The translations under genes and the position numbers were made by a program. From assembly GCA_003439945.1 (NCBI GenBank), contig QVRM01001271.1:1-64000 (forward strand): 64,000 nucleotides of DNA, written 5' to 3'. The notes below the pieces were generated by a model. It was not told where the DNA came from, ran no database searches, and worked only from the letters and a program-made list of their open reading frames with translations. Numbering within the stretch: position 1 is the first letter of the stretch; every line of letters begins with the position of its first letter. Shown here piece after piece: positions 1-10,982 of the stretch. The stretch is from Dermanyssus gallinae (Eukaryota; Arthropoda; Arachnida; Mesostigmata; Dermanyssidae).

Positions 1-183
1 ATCACTCAGGATTGCATCATCCAGGTAGCAGATGGCAAGACAACGCTGGCCCTAGTGGATCCCCCTGTTGAACACTGGATCTATAGCCCTGCCACACCAT
101 CCGTTGGAGCCTTGAAGCCTTTGTTTGCCCTTCGTCGAAACTGTTCTCCTTCTTATTGTATTAAAAGTATTTCAAACGTCTAG
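1..183 (+). CDS. 3' end of an unidentified reading frame entering from the left edge
   Basis: The frame is open from base 1 for 60 codons and stops with TAG at 181-183. It reads as ordinary mixed protein sequence and includes segments such as IIQVADGKTTLALVDPP and VEHWIYSPATPSVGALKP. It is not microsatellite-derived. I do not recognise the family. It could be the last exon of a host gene or a transposon fragment. A possible splice donor (CAG then GTAGCA) lies near base 33, so the true coding end could be earlier. There is no start in the window, and length alone is weak support. Confidence 0.3.
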   Translation: MTQDCIIQVADGKTTLALVDPPVEHWIYSPATPSVGALKPLFALRRNCSPSYCIKSISNV

Positions 184-553
184 TTTAACCAGCACTCTTG
201 TCGGGTCCTCTGGTTGCAATAAGGCGCGCATAGCAGGAACGGTGCCTTCTGTTTCTCTTTTATGGCTCCCCCAACTTGATGACGAGACTCTACTGTCATG
301 ATTCCGTTCGTCTATACTATATATTCGTTTAATACGGCCATGGCAATCCTGAGAGCAATTTTTGTAAGGCCAGTCCGCACGTTGTGAGTCTAATTAAGCT
401 ATCCTTTCATTCTAAGGGCGATTAGGTTTGCACCATAGAATATGGGCAGAACAAATTACGGTAAAGTAACATTAGGTACTGCGGACACAAGAGTATTTAG
501 TTCGTTCAGTAGACTTCTGAAGAGGGAATCGTCTGGTCGATCATGTCATGTAG

Positions 554-691
554 ATGTCGAGCGATGACGTAGATGAGGCCGCAGACTACCCAAACCGGCT
601 CCACTTGCAACTGGAAAAGATTAAACGGCTTTTGACGTGCTTCGAACAGATGTTTGGTCCGCAGTTCGGACTCCGTGAGCGCATCGTGTGA
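554..691 (+). CDS. Short 45-codon reading frame, unknown
   Basis: An ATG directly after an in-frame TAG opens 45 codons ending in TGA. The peptide is hydrophilic, with an acidic N-terminus (MSSDDVDEAADYPNR) and a central stretch that looks helical (LQLEKIKRLLTCFEQM). The composition looks more like real coding sequence than the AT-rich surroundings. I recognise no family. It may be a micropeptide, a first exon or chance. Confidence 0.22.
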   Translation: MSSDDVDEAADYPNRLHLQLEKIKRLLTCFEQMFGPQFGLRERIV

Positions 692-930
692 CGCAGATGT
701 CTGAAGAACGCAGGCGTCCGGCTCATAACAGATACTATCTGCTTGTTTTATCTCCGGCTGACGTAAATTATTTTATATTTAAGGAATATACCTTGTCGAT
801 TGACTGAGCGCGCAGTCGAATCGTTGACACCTTAAAAGGCCATGAGCAAACCTCCAGCCTCGACAGACCTTTGAGCACACAAACGGCTACAAATACTGCT
901 GATATGAATCCGGGGTAGGATGACGATCTT

Positions 931-972
<42 letters not shown>

Positions 973-1250
973 ATAATTAGGCAGGACAAACATGGTACGT
1001 GGGGCTGGTTGCTAATGAACCAGACGTTATTTAGTCACAAACCCGCACGTTTTAGCGTCCAGTGCACAATAACTTGAGGATATTCGTATACGGGCCATTC
1101 AACGAGTCAAAGGTACTTCGAAGACGGGACGACTCTTCTTCGCCTACCGACTGACGCTAACAAGTTAGACCTTTTGCGCACGTGCAGTGTGCCACATCTT
1201 AATTCTCGTTATGCAAGTAAGGCTACTTACACTCTCGACGAGTGCGAGCA

Positions 1251-1632
1251 GACAAAGGATGTGGTCGAAGATTAATTAAGATAGTTCGCGCTTATGTGCT
1301 CAAGGATTTTATTGCTATGCAGTTTTGTTAACAACAAATTGAATAAAGACAAGGATGTGGTCGAAGTATAAGATAGTTCGCGCGTATGCACTCAAGGATT
1401 CTTATTGCTATGTAGTTTTTGTTAACAACAAATTGAATAAAGCAGACAAAGATGTGGTCGAAGGATTAAGATAGTTTGCGCTTATCTACTCAAGGATTAT
1501 TATTGCTATGCAGTTTTTGTTACCAACAAATTAAATAAAGCAGACAAATGATGTGGTCGAAGGATTAAGATAGTTCGCGCCTATGTACTCAAGGATTATT
1601 ATTGCTATGCAGTTTTTGTTAACAACAATTTG
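1251..1632. repeat. Tandem repeat, about 97-bp unit, four copies
   Basis: Four successive copies begin at about 1251, 1348, 1445 and 1543, each starting with a form of GACAAAGGATGTGGTCGAAG. Each contains the shared core AAGATAGTTCGCGC and ends near GTTAACAACAAATTGAATAA. Copies differ by small indels and substitutions. No reading frame runs through the array. It lies upstream of nothing recognisable. Confidence 0.9.
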
Positions 1633-1903
1633 AACTAATTTATTAAACATTAAGCCAAACTTTCCTGTTATAGAAAAATGGCTAAAACTTTGACGCATCT
1701 CGAAAAAGAGATCCGGTTTTTAAACAATCGGCCGGACGATTACTGTCGGGGTACAGTAACGTGTCAATTTTTCTTTACTAACTTGTCGTCTACAAAGTAC
1801 AACTATGTAGTACATTCAAATAAATAGACATACAGTGATTTAGGTGACTACAGCACATAGCGTGCCTTGTTAAATTTTATTCAATATGTAGTACATAGTA
1901 CTG

Positions 1904-1907
<4 letters not shown>

Positions 1908-1956
<49 letters not shown>

Positions 1957-1958
1957 GG
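1908..1958. repeat. (TA)n microsatellite
   Basis: An almost pure TA dinucleotide run of about 50 bp, interrupted once by AATA. It is one of more than twenty such tracts in the window. Confidence 0.95.
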
Positions 1959-2309
1959 GTTATCTCACTGGTTCACAACGCTCTGTCGTCCTAACCGGCA
2001 ACAGAGCCGGCGGACGTAATAAATACTGACAACCATACATAACATCTGTGAATGTGTAGTTTGTACATATAATGTTATGTGAGTTGAAGGGTGTAACGAC
2101 AAGGCTTTGGTGATGAATGACTCTGTAAAACAATAATTTATATACGTATATATAGATAAGATACTTTCATGTGCATGTATGTTTTTGCATGAGTGGTATG
2201 TCATCTATAAATAGCAGGCGACTTTATATACCTAACACAGCATTTTAGATATTTACAGCGTGCTTTTCAAATTGCGCATATATATATATATATATATATG
2301 CGCAATAAA

Positions 2310-4069
2310 TTAATGCGAGAAGACATGGGCTCGAGGCCGTTCCGAGAAAGCCATCAGGTTCCACATTTTGGCGGACATATGCGACACGACATCGTCGGTA
2401 AGCGCGGCCTGCTTTGACCCAATCATCAGCAGCTCCAGACATGTGACGTGTTTGGCCTGCGTGTCGAACAGCTCTTCGGTCAGCAACTTGTAGAAGTTCA
2501 CCGCTCCGACGCCCGGATAGGGCAGACACTTGCTGCGCAGCGGATAGAGCGGGGCCACCTTGCGTCCGCCCAGATTGCTGAACCAGATGTCGTAGCGATA
2601 CGTGAAGCGTTCGTCCGCCCACGTGAAGCCGAAGTTCTTCCCTGCGCCCACGACGCGTTCGGCCTTCCGCCACGCTCGCTGCAGGTGGTATCGAACGTGG
2701 ACGGAGTCCTCGTCGGCCAGCCCGTAGATGGCCTGATTCGAGGTCCGGTTGACGAAGATGAACCCCTCGAGTTGACGGTGGTGCGCGAACACGCTACGCA
2801 GGTCGACTTCAGCTCGAAGTTGGTCACGATGTGCGGCGCCGAAAACCAGAACAGCGACTGGTCGGGCTCGTAAGCGGCCGCCGGCTCGAGGACGAGTTCG
2901 GCGAACGCCGACGTCACCTTCTCCTGGAGGTCGGACAGCTTCTGCGTCAGCAGGAAACTGTTGTCGGAGTGCTTGTTTTTCGGCAGCTCGCTCAGCGTGT
3001 CGCGGAACAGGCCCGAATCGAACGTCTCGCGGATGATGAGCTCGATGTGGGCGAGCGACATCTTCTCGGCCTCGCTCATGCTGCGCGTCTGCATCACGCG
3101 GTAGATCTTCGCCATCATGCTGCGTATCAGCGCCGTCTGCAGCGTGATGTGCTCTTCGTCGATATGCTCGCCCTTGAACGCCTCGCCCTGCTGCAGGTGG
3201 TTGATGTGTCTCGCCAGCGAGTACAGTGCGTCGCTGCGCGCCGTCAACTCGTTGAGTTCGGCCAGCAGCACGACCGTTCCCGGACACACGGTGTCGAGCC
3301 GGAACACGAGGAACGGCACCGCCGTGTTGAAGTTCGTCGAGAAGAACGCCGACAAGTGGCTGTTGACAGCCATCGTGTTGACGATCAGCGACAGATGGAA
3401 CACGTCAGTCGTGTTCAGCCGGAGCGCGTTGCCCACCTGGTGCTGCGCGATACAGTCGCCGTCCTGGAACAGCATGGCGTGGCTGAACGTCAACGGCGCC
3501 TTCTGCGCCTTGTGTCGCGCCGACGCCAGCACCTCCTCGAGCAGCTTCTGGTTGTCGCGGCAGTGCGGCCGGTAGCAGCTGTGCGTCTCGGCCAGCCACG
3601 ACAGCGAGTGGCGTTTCAGTTCGTCGTACGACCGCATGACGCTGCGCAGCAGCTGGGCACGCGGCCCGTCGACGCGGAACTGCGCGCGCAGCTGCGGCAG
3701 GCCGCACGCGTACAGATGCCATAGGCACTGCAGGAGCGTGTTGACGCGCCGCTTCTCGACGCCCTCGCGGCCCTCGCGCGCGCTGCACAGGTAGATGACG
3801 GTGTAGCCGAGGTACTCGGTGAACAGGATCAGCGTCTCGTCGTCGCACTGTATGCAGGCGCACGGATTGTTCAGCTGGTCCTTGTAGATCTTCTGCGAGG
3901 CGAGCAGCGGCGCGAACAGGTGCACGAGCAGGTCGGTCGACACCTTGTCCTTGGGCGAATCGATCAGCCCGCTGCACAGCGCCACCGCTGTCACGTGGTG
4001 GTAGAACTTGTCGTCGGCCAGACTGAACACTAGATCGTTCGTCGGGTCAAACACGAGAAAAGCCCTCAT
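2310..4069 (-). CDS. HPS1: HPS1 homologue (BLOC-3 subunit), single block with one frameshift
   Basis: Resembles Hermansky-Pudlak syndrome 1 protein. Known role: HPS1 pairs with HPS4 as BLOC-3, the guanine-exchange factor for Rab32/Rab38 on lysosome-related organelles. The N-terminus MRAFLVFDPTNDLVFSL matches the longin-like start of HPS1. The ATG at 4069 is chosen because homology begins there; the frame is open further upstream without similarity. A C-terminal segment (FIFVNRTSNQAIYGLADED, then FTYRYDIWFSNL and YPGVGAVNFYKLL) matches the conserved HPS1 tail. About 586 codons are present; the human protein is 700. The reading frame changes once near 2790-2830, where similarity moves from NFELKST to SVFAHHRQLEG without room for an intron. 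This is either an assembly or base error or a real lesion. GC-rich codon use stands out from AT-rich flanks. No introns were seen. Family assignment is firm; whether the copy is functional is open. Confidence 0.82.
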
Positions 4070-4148
4070 CCCCGGCGCCGGGCCTGTGATTCGGGGGTGC
4101 AAGCTACAGACGAGACACGCTAACCCACACACACACTAACTCCCAGTC

Positions 4149-4560
4149 ACAGACAGACTTCGACGACGTCGACGACGACGACGACAACGACAACGACTGA
4201 TGACAACAACAACAACAACACTTTGATGACACCACCTATGCGAAGATTGCTACTACTGCTGCTGTTGCGGAGATAATAATAATAGTCGCTCGTAGGAACA
4301 GCTGCAACAGCAGCAGCACCACCGCTACCAGTTATACTGTTATCCTGGCAAATTGGCAAAATGAATGGCTGACGCAAAACCGAAACGACTCGACGAGCAC
4401 AGCCAGCGATAGGATAACAACGCGACGTCACGTTGAGAGTGATGAAACAGGATTAACTGCTGCAGATGAGTCCAGCGGCCGTGATGGCCTGTTCAATTCA
4501 TTGGTTGTTGAGCTGCTGCTGTTGTTGCTGTTGCTGCTGCTGCTGCAATGGCTGTCTGGC
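4149..4560. repeat. Triplet-rich stretch upstream of HPS1
   Basis: Runs of GAC/ACA, then CTG/GTT triplets, lie just upstream of the HPS1 start, so this is probably its 5' untranslated or promoter region. Predicted peptides are homopolymeric and not credible genes. Confidence 0.7.
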
Positions 4561-4774
4561 CAAACAGATGTTGGATGGTCAACAATAGAGGAGGCCAAGT
4601 ATCAAATTAAGCCACCAGCCCGGTGGAGAGCAGCCAGATCAAGAGATAGCAGATACTGAGATAGCGGAATGGAGAGACGACACGCTAGTGAGAGCCACAG
4701 AGAGAATGGGTGGAGGGCGGTGGTGAAGGAAAAGCGTGGAAGTCAACGCGCGATAGTGAATTTTCAAAGCTCGA

Positions 4775-4925
4775 GTAACCTTATGATCTTATTTTATAGG
4801 TATTGTCACCTTATGATATTCATATATAGGTACGGTCACCTTATGATATTATTATATAGGTATGGTCACCTTATGATATTCTTATATAGGTATGGTCACC
4901 TTATGATATTATTAGTATTAATATC
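4775..4925. repeat. Tandem repeat, 30-bp unit, about five copies
   Basis: The unit contains GGTCACCTTATGATATT followed by an AT-rich half. Four near-identical copies are preceded by a diverged one. A 30-bp period keeps a plus-strand frame open, giving repeated YRYGHLMI, but codon choice is simply the repeat. I do not call it a gene. Confidence 0.88.
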
Positions 4926-5626
4926 GTCACATGGGTATGGTTGCCTCACAGTCTGATCACGCGGGGGAGGTGGTTAAAGATGACGAAGGGGAAGACGGAG
5001 GATTCTTCGACGTCTTTCTCTCTCTAGAACGCTGTCTTTCATTGGGTGGTAACTTTACTACAACACTCCTAATGTATCAAATCTAAGTCATATTCGGAGT
5101 GCTTAAAGTCGGTGTCGCCGTTCGCAGCAGCTGTTTTCACAGACGATGATGATGAAGATGATGAAGAACAACAGTCCAGTCTAGCGGACGGAGACTGACA
5201 TACAGAGTACAGTTTCGTCGGCGCAAACTTTTTGTAGTTGCTGTTTACGCTCGAAGTGTAGGAAACCTTGTGGGACGTGAGGACCGTTTTTATTAGGGCT
5301 TAGGAGAGAGAGAGAGAGAGAGAGCTATTGCCGCGGTAGCATCAGCAGCAGCATTAAGGGGCGGGTACTAACACAGCAAAGTTATATAAATAAATATTCT
5401 TATATATAAGAGGCGGTCGTTGTTGTGGTTGTTGTTGGTATTGGGATTTCTGTCGGTTATCATCCCCATACTCACAGCCGCGGTTAACGATTGCTGTTGC
5501 TGCTGCTACCGCTGGTGTGGCCTCTGTCTGCGCCTCTGCCTCTCTACGCCAAGGGTAAGGGAATTAGCAATCAGCCAATCAACGAATCGGCTGATACAGC
5601 CGCTACCTGTTGTGGGGCTGTAGGCT

Positions 5627-5725
5627 GATGCTGCTGCTGTTGTTGTTGTTGTTGTTGTTGTTGTTATCGTTGTTGTTGTTGTTGTTGTTATCGTCGTTGT
5701 TGTCGTCGTCGTCGTCGTTGTTGCT
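5627..5725. repeat. (GTT)n / (GTC)n triplet repeat
   Basis: About 100 bp of GTT and GTC triplets. It produces long poly-Leu and poly-Thr frames on opposite strands that should not be read as genes. Confidence 0.9.
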
Positions 5726-6923
5726 GCGGCGGTGGCTTGATAACGGGAGAGGAAACAAAAAGCTCCTTGGTACACCTTCCTCCTTGATCTACGATCTACG
5801 AACAGCCCGTTTGTGCCACTCGCTGGTTTTGCGTCACTCTCCAGTTGACGCCCCCGCTAGAAACGCGGATGGTGGTGGCGGCGACGACGACCATCGTGGT
5901 CATGGTGATGATGAAAGCGACGGCGGCGTATAGAACGGTAGCAAACGCTGCCGCGATGGTACAACTGAATGATGAATTGGAGCGACAACGTGGAAGAATC
6001 CCGAATTTTCGCGAACGGCGACCGACCCGCAACGTAGACGAGAAGCCAGTCCTTAGGTCCCCCTTTTCCATAGTTGGGTGGATGGGTTAGGAGGAATCAT
6101 TAGATCTCGGCTCGGGGACGCCCTCTCGGGAACGACGGCGCCCGAACACATCTGTCTGGATGTCTGGATAGACGACATCTGAACGGATAGCACAGGACAG
6201 CCGCTTAACTGTCTCATCTGATCGAAGAGTCACACTACGTATCGATTCAATTCATACCTACCAGCACACATCGTAAGTGATAATGATGAATAATTATGAA
6301 GAGCGCAGCAACCAGCATCCAGCGACAGCTGCAAACGAAAGATATGATAAAGGCGAACCAGGTACTTCATCGCCAGCACCACTTTGACCTTCTCCCTTGG
6401 GCTACTCTCAGCTGAGCCACATTTACCCTCAGTGATCCACTGAGCTGATTCGCACGCTTCAAGGGGGGCGGGGGGGGGATACGGCTCCGTCGTGGACGAG
6501 GTGATTTATCGCGTTTAATCATGTTCGCTTTTCTTGTTAGTAGCAGGCGTCATTATTATGATGATGGTCATTATTATTATTAGAAGCATGCTGCTACTGT
6601 TGCACGTGATGGCGCTGTTGGTCAGATACAATAACCGGCAATAGACAGCAATCAAGCGGCGGAATGTTTGAATTCTGAGTCAACGTCCGTAATCATGCTT
6701 GCTCGCATCTAGCTCAGCTTGCTCTCACAAAATTTGCACAAAGGCCGACAGAACGAACCAACTCGCAACTAGAATTAGGTTTTTGTGCATGGGTGGTGTT
6801 TGTATCTTGGGAGTGACTCTATTGCGGTCGAAGACGGCTGGCTCCAAAAAGCTGATTTTCCGCTCTTACTTGTTCGAAACATTGCCAACAGCTTAGGTGG
6901 AAGGTGTACCAGCAGTATACACG

Positions 6924-6925
<2 letters not shown>

Positions 6926-6973
<48 letters not shown>
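6926..6973. repeat. (TA)n microsatellite
   Basis: About 48 bp of uninterrupted TA dinucleotide. Confidence 0.95.
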
Positions 6974-6974
<1 letters not shown>

Positions 6975-7932
6975 CTATCAAAGCACAAGTTGATAACATC
7001 AGAGACGCATGATAAATGAAGACAATTCCTTCTTATTCAATTATGACATTTATTCAAACGATCTCTTGAATAGTTCAACCATATACGCCGCCATTATCAT
7101 CGTGATACCACTGCCACGCCACACATTTAGCAAATCATCGCATGTACGAGCTCTACTCTCTGAATTTAATGTCATATTGTAGTTGTTTGTAAACTTTTGG
7201 AATACGGGCAGTGGGCGGATTAACGGCGGATTAGCCTAATGACGACGAAATGCCGCACGTACGAATTTAATGATTTTGTTCCTGTTGTTTTTCATGTTGC
7301 AGCGGTTGCACCCTCGGCTGCTGCTGCTGCTGCTGCAGCTGTTAATGTCGTCACCATTTCCATGGCCGTTGTCGATGGTGGCGGAACAACGACACTGGCG
7401 CTAACATTCTCATAGTGAGAATGTCAGCGCTTGCTTCGTGTTGTTGTTGTTGTTGTTAAGAAAGGTTAGACACTATTGGGTGTCGTTGTTGTTATTCTTC
7501 TAGGCGGTCATGTATGTAGTGGTGCTTTATTGAGGAGCGGTGTGCAATACGCTAGTCGTTCAAGACGCCAGACGAGCGTGGAAAACGTGACCGGGACGAC
7601 GTAGGTGGCGCTACCATCGCACGCGGCCGTCGTCTCGACATGTCCGTAGCAGGCGTGCCAAAATGTCCCCTTGATACAAAAAGCTGACGAAACGCCGAAG
7701 CATGACAACACACTCGAAATCGTCAGAGGTCGTGCGATGTTGCTCGGTATGCGTATATAAATATATATATACACATATATCGCAGACACGGGCTATAGCC
7801 TTTTCTGCAAAATAACCTGAATAGTTATAATTGTTTGAATTTATGTAATAATGGCAATTTTATGCTCAATGTAGAGTTATTGAACTTAAATAAATTTGCC
7901 GTCCAGAGAAGACGACCCCATAAAAAAATATG

Positions 7933-7936
<4 letters not shown>

Positions 7937-7982
<46 letters not shown>
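7937..7982. repeat. (TA)n microsatellite
   Basis: About 46 bp of uninterrupted TA dinucleotide. Confidence 0.95.
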
Positions 7983-7984
<2 letters not shown>

Positions 7985-8614
7985 GATGATAATGACAATT
8001 AAAGAAAATATAAAGCCGAGCTAAAAGATGTCTTGCAAAGGCTGATTTCTGCCAGCGCATCTTTGCGAGTGAAAGTCCTTAGCGGTTATGGCTGTTAGCG
8101 TTGTCGTCGTTGTACAATTAAATTGCGCGAGAACAATGCGCCGTTTGGATGGTTTTGACGACGAAGCTGAACGCTTACGCTTCGAAGATCGCCAATACCA
8201 GACCAGGGAGGCAAACGTAAGCCAGTTTGCAGATATAATGATCGCCCCTTGCTGGCGGCTATTTGGCTCGAATAAAGGTCATGTCTCGAAAGTATGATGG
8301 TCATCTGATGCGGCTGCCCTGATCTGCGCGCAACAATCCGAATCCACTATACTGTTGCAGTGTAGGCACTTTTGAAAAGTGCCATACCTGGTTAACTTCT
8401 GCGACAGTGGGCAAGTCAGAATGCACTCTCAACCAGTAGTGTTAGTGGTCTTGTGTTCGAGTACGGGTGGGTCCAGTACCAGTCGAAAGAAGGAAATTGC
8501 CAATACGAATGATTAAGGAGCGAACACAAACAAAAAAGAATCGTTCCACGTGAAAAACCGAAGGTCGGAGACAGGATGGACCAAAATGTCAGTCAGCGTA
8601 CGCTTAGACCTGCC

Positions 8615-9366
8615 AGGTACCATACCGCTGAGAGTCAGTGGCCATGCTGCCACAAGGACCGTTGGGGAAGTCCTAGATATCTTAACATGTCCGGCCCTCG
8701 GTGCATTGAAGATATACCTCAGGTTAAGTTCCAAGCCCGTAGGGACGGAGGATAGTCTAGATTTAAAAACAACCTCCTTAATTTTTTTTTTATCTAGACC
8801 TGCCAGGTCATCTCTGACCTATGGGAACGGTTCAACAGAGACCATGGACGCTATCAGACGCTATCAGGTATTGACGAAGCACGGGTACTTCCACAATTAC
8901 CGGCACAGGATAGTTAAGACTCCCAATATACCAAGTGCGTTTTGTGCGAGACAGGCCAGGAAGATGTCAAGACAGCCAAGGAAACGGCCAGGCGGGAGAG
9001 GTTTGAGCGGGTCTCTCGAGAGAGTGGTCGAGACGAGGAGCCGAGGGAGGGGGGAGGGGGTGGGGAGCAGCCAGGCCCTCATGGTCTCGACGCACCCTCA
9101 CAGGACGGATTACAAAATGGCATCCCCCTATCCAACCGCAGGTAGACATGCGGGATGATAGTCAGGGATAGAGCTGATTGAAGGAGAACGGCAGGGACGC
9201 CTCTCCCACGGTTTCGATGTAATGCCAAAGTAATACCGAGCCTGGGGGGGTGGGGAGGAATCCGGGTTTAGTGGGTTTGCGAGTCTCACACTAGTCACGC
9301 AGGCTGCTAGTGGCGCATGTGCATCATGCATTACCGAAACCTCCCAGAAAAAAAAAAAAAAAAAAA
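8615..9366 (+). mobile_element. R1-type non-LTR retrotransposon remnant with 3' UTR and poly(A)
   Basis: Near 8865-8970 the broken translation contains KHGYFHNYRHRI and then, in a shifted frame, CVLCETGQEDV. This is the conserved C-terminal end of R1-clade ORF2 (LTxHGxF, then a CxxC...H...C zinc knuckle). A GC-rich tail follows, then a 3' module with GGGTTTAGTGGGTTTGCGAG, and an A-run at 9349-9366. The 5' part (8620-8770) is a segment repeated at 19.4 kb and in part at 15.0 kb. Frames are shifted and interrupted, so this is a dead, 5'-truncated copy. The 3' module recurs in inverted orientation at 26.8 kb. Confidence 0.7.
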
Positions 9367-9560
9367 GGCCAGGAAGATGACGTGACCCACACAACCTTCT
9401 CTGTCCAGCACTTGAAGACGTACAAAAAGATTCACCCACAATATGGTTTATGGGCAGCCGCCATACTTGAGGATGGAGTGTAAGTAGGAGCAGTGTATCA
9501 GGCTGGTCGAAAGCACAATGATGAGGAAAAACGAGTAGGAATGACAAGCCGGCAACGAGA
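9367..9560 (+). mobile_element. Second R1-type C-terminal fragment directly after the poly(A)
   Basis: Right after the A-run, the sequence restarts with GGCCAGGAAGATGACGTGAC, a near copy of bases near 8952. It translates as GQEDDVTHTT, the same knuckle region seen in the element at 54.7 kb (GEEDDVTHTT). It looks like another truncated copy abutting or interrupted by the first. The right boundary is uncertain. Confidence 0.5.
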
Positions 9561-10489
9561 TATGGCGGCGATCAAAGCCTAATATTGGAAGAAAAAAGAC
9601 ATTTGATCCCAGGGGGACTACCATTTTTAGTGAATTAACCGCAAAAGCACCTTCGATGGGAGGTGTTGTAGTGTACATTCGATTAAAAAAGAGCCACTCG
9701 TAATATGGTATAATAAACGTTTCGGCTAAATTTCTGGACATGTCACCGTACTTAGATTCGTCTCAATAAGCTGCCATAATCGAATCATCTAGGTTTACCT
9801 GCTTCGAAATCAGGTCTCGGTAGGGGCTGTCGTCAAATCGGGCTAACGGGGCCACCTTTAGTGAGAGTCTGTCTCACTTTGGGGTGATGCCGAACCGCTT
9901 CCATTTTTCCCTTCCTCGTGATGATCGTCTCGCCTCAATATTTATATCGCAATATAATAATCTCGATCCTTATCTAGCGATGATCCTTTTCTCCTCGCGA
10001 CCATGACAAGTACGCAACAGTAGAACCAGCGCATGCAGATACTGGGATGATGGCACGGCAAACAAGAGAACATGATTAATGCGTTGTTTTTCATCCGTGA
10101 TGTTCAAGCTATGATGAAAACTTCGCCACTAACTACCACGAGTAGAACGACATTTACTTCGACTATTTATGATGTAATTAGCAGCTCTAACACAGTCGAG
10201 ACGGTGAAAAACTGTGTATGTAAATATGTTAAGATGGCACAGGTACTAACTAACACGTAGATCGGTAGATGCATCTATAGATTACTAGTAAAAAAGAATA
10301 CTGTTGACGTTGTTATATAAGTGCTTGTAGTGTGGGAGTCACAAACCCACTAAAATCCAGTCGTTCTCTTTGTCGGAAGGTGACCGCAGTACTATCTTCT
10401 CGAGGCTACTTCACCTGGCACTTTATGTTGCCGTTAAGGCTGCTCGATGCTTTATGCGACATCTATACGCATACATGTTTGCGATAAAA

Positions 10490-10491
10490 TA

Positions 10492-10565
<74 letters not shown>
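10490..10565. repeat. (TAA)n microsatellite
   Basis: About 75 bp of TAA/AAT triplets. A shorter run occurs near 10656-10680. Confidence 0.95.
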
Positions 10566-10571
<6 letters not shown>

Positions 10572-10799
10572 TTATTCATTGTAATTAATCACCGACTGTG
10601 GGAACATGACAATTGGGTCCCTGTGAACGTGTGCACTGTTACGAATGGTCCAATTATAATAATAATAATAAATAATAATCAGTTAAGCTCATTGTGAACG
10701 TCCCCGATCATGGATGCGTTTAGTAAAAGGCGAAACGTATATTGGTGATGTATATGATGGAAAACTTTAGCGATTTATATACATACACATACATATATA

Positions 10800-10982
10800 A
10801 ATAATACAACGAGCGGGTACAGGTTGTCGAGATTGTGGGTTGGAGAATCAGTCAAATAGACATATTGTAAAAGAATTGGCATCCTTGGCGGGATAGCACA
10901 GATATGAGGTTGTCCCAATGAAGAACAAATACTCAGTAGGTAATATATGGTACCATTATTACCTACTGAGTATTTGTTCTTA
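10800..10982 (+). mobile_element. 3' fragment of a second non-LTR family ending in a palindrome
   Basis: Shares an ordered block with 43.33-43.55 kb. A knuckle-like CRDCGLENQS..H is readable only with frame changes, followed by the common string GAGGTTGTCCCAAT and then a short unique end. The 43-kb copy shows a clearer C-terminal reverse-transcriptase tail, so this is interpreted as the 3' end of the same family. It ends in a 61-bp near-perfect palindrome. Confidence 0.45.
10921..10981. repeat. 61-bp near-perfect palindrome
   Basis: Left arm 10921-10945 (AAGAACAAATACTCAGTAGG...) is matched by the reverse complement at 10957-10981. The 11-base centre is itself almost palindromic around GGTACC. 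It would extrude as a cruciform or fold as a hairpin in RNA. Confidence 0.93.

Larger units (their letters stand above)
4930..8590. other. Gene-poor stretch with microsatellites
   Basis: No gene recognised. It contains a (GA)n run near 5310, a long GTT/GTC block at 5627-5725, two (TA)n tracts (about 6926-6973 and 7937-7982), and a short inverted repeat near 7398-7431 with arms GCGCTAACATTCTCA. Open frames here are mostly triplet-repeat or TA-repeat artefacts. One stretch near 5870-6090 has balanced composition on both strands, but I could not assign it. Confidence 0.6.

Noticed and set aside
2448..3724. Long plus-strand frames opposite HPS1
   Set aside because: GC-rich coding sequence leaves complementary frames open. 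Their peptides are Arg/Leu/Gln-rich without homology, while the minus strand has clear HPS1 similarity.
5796..6090. Overlapping frames of about 85 codons on both strands
   Set aside because: Both strands are open across GC-rich triplet sequence. Without a recognisable motif or splice evidence neither can be preferred.
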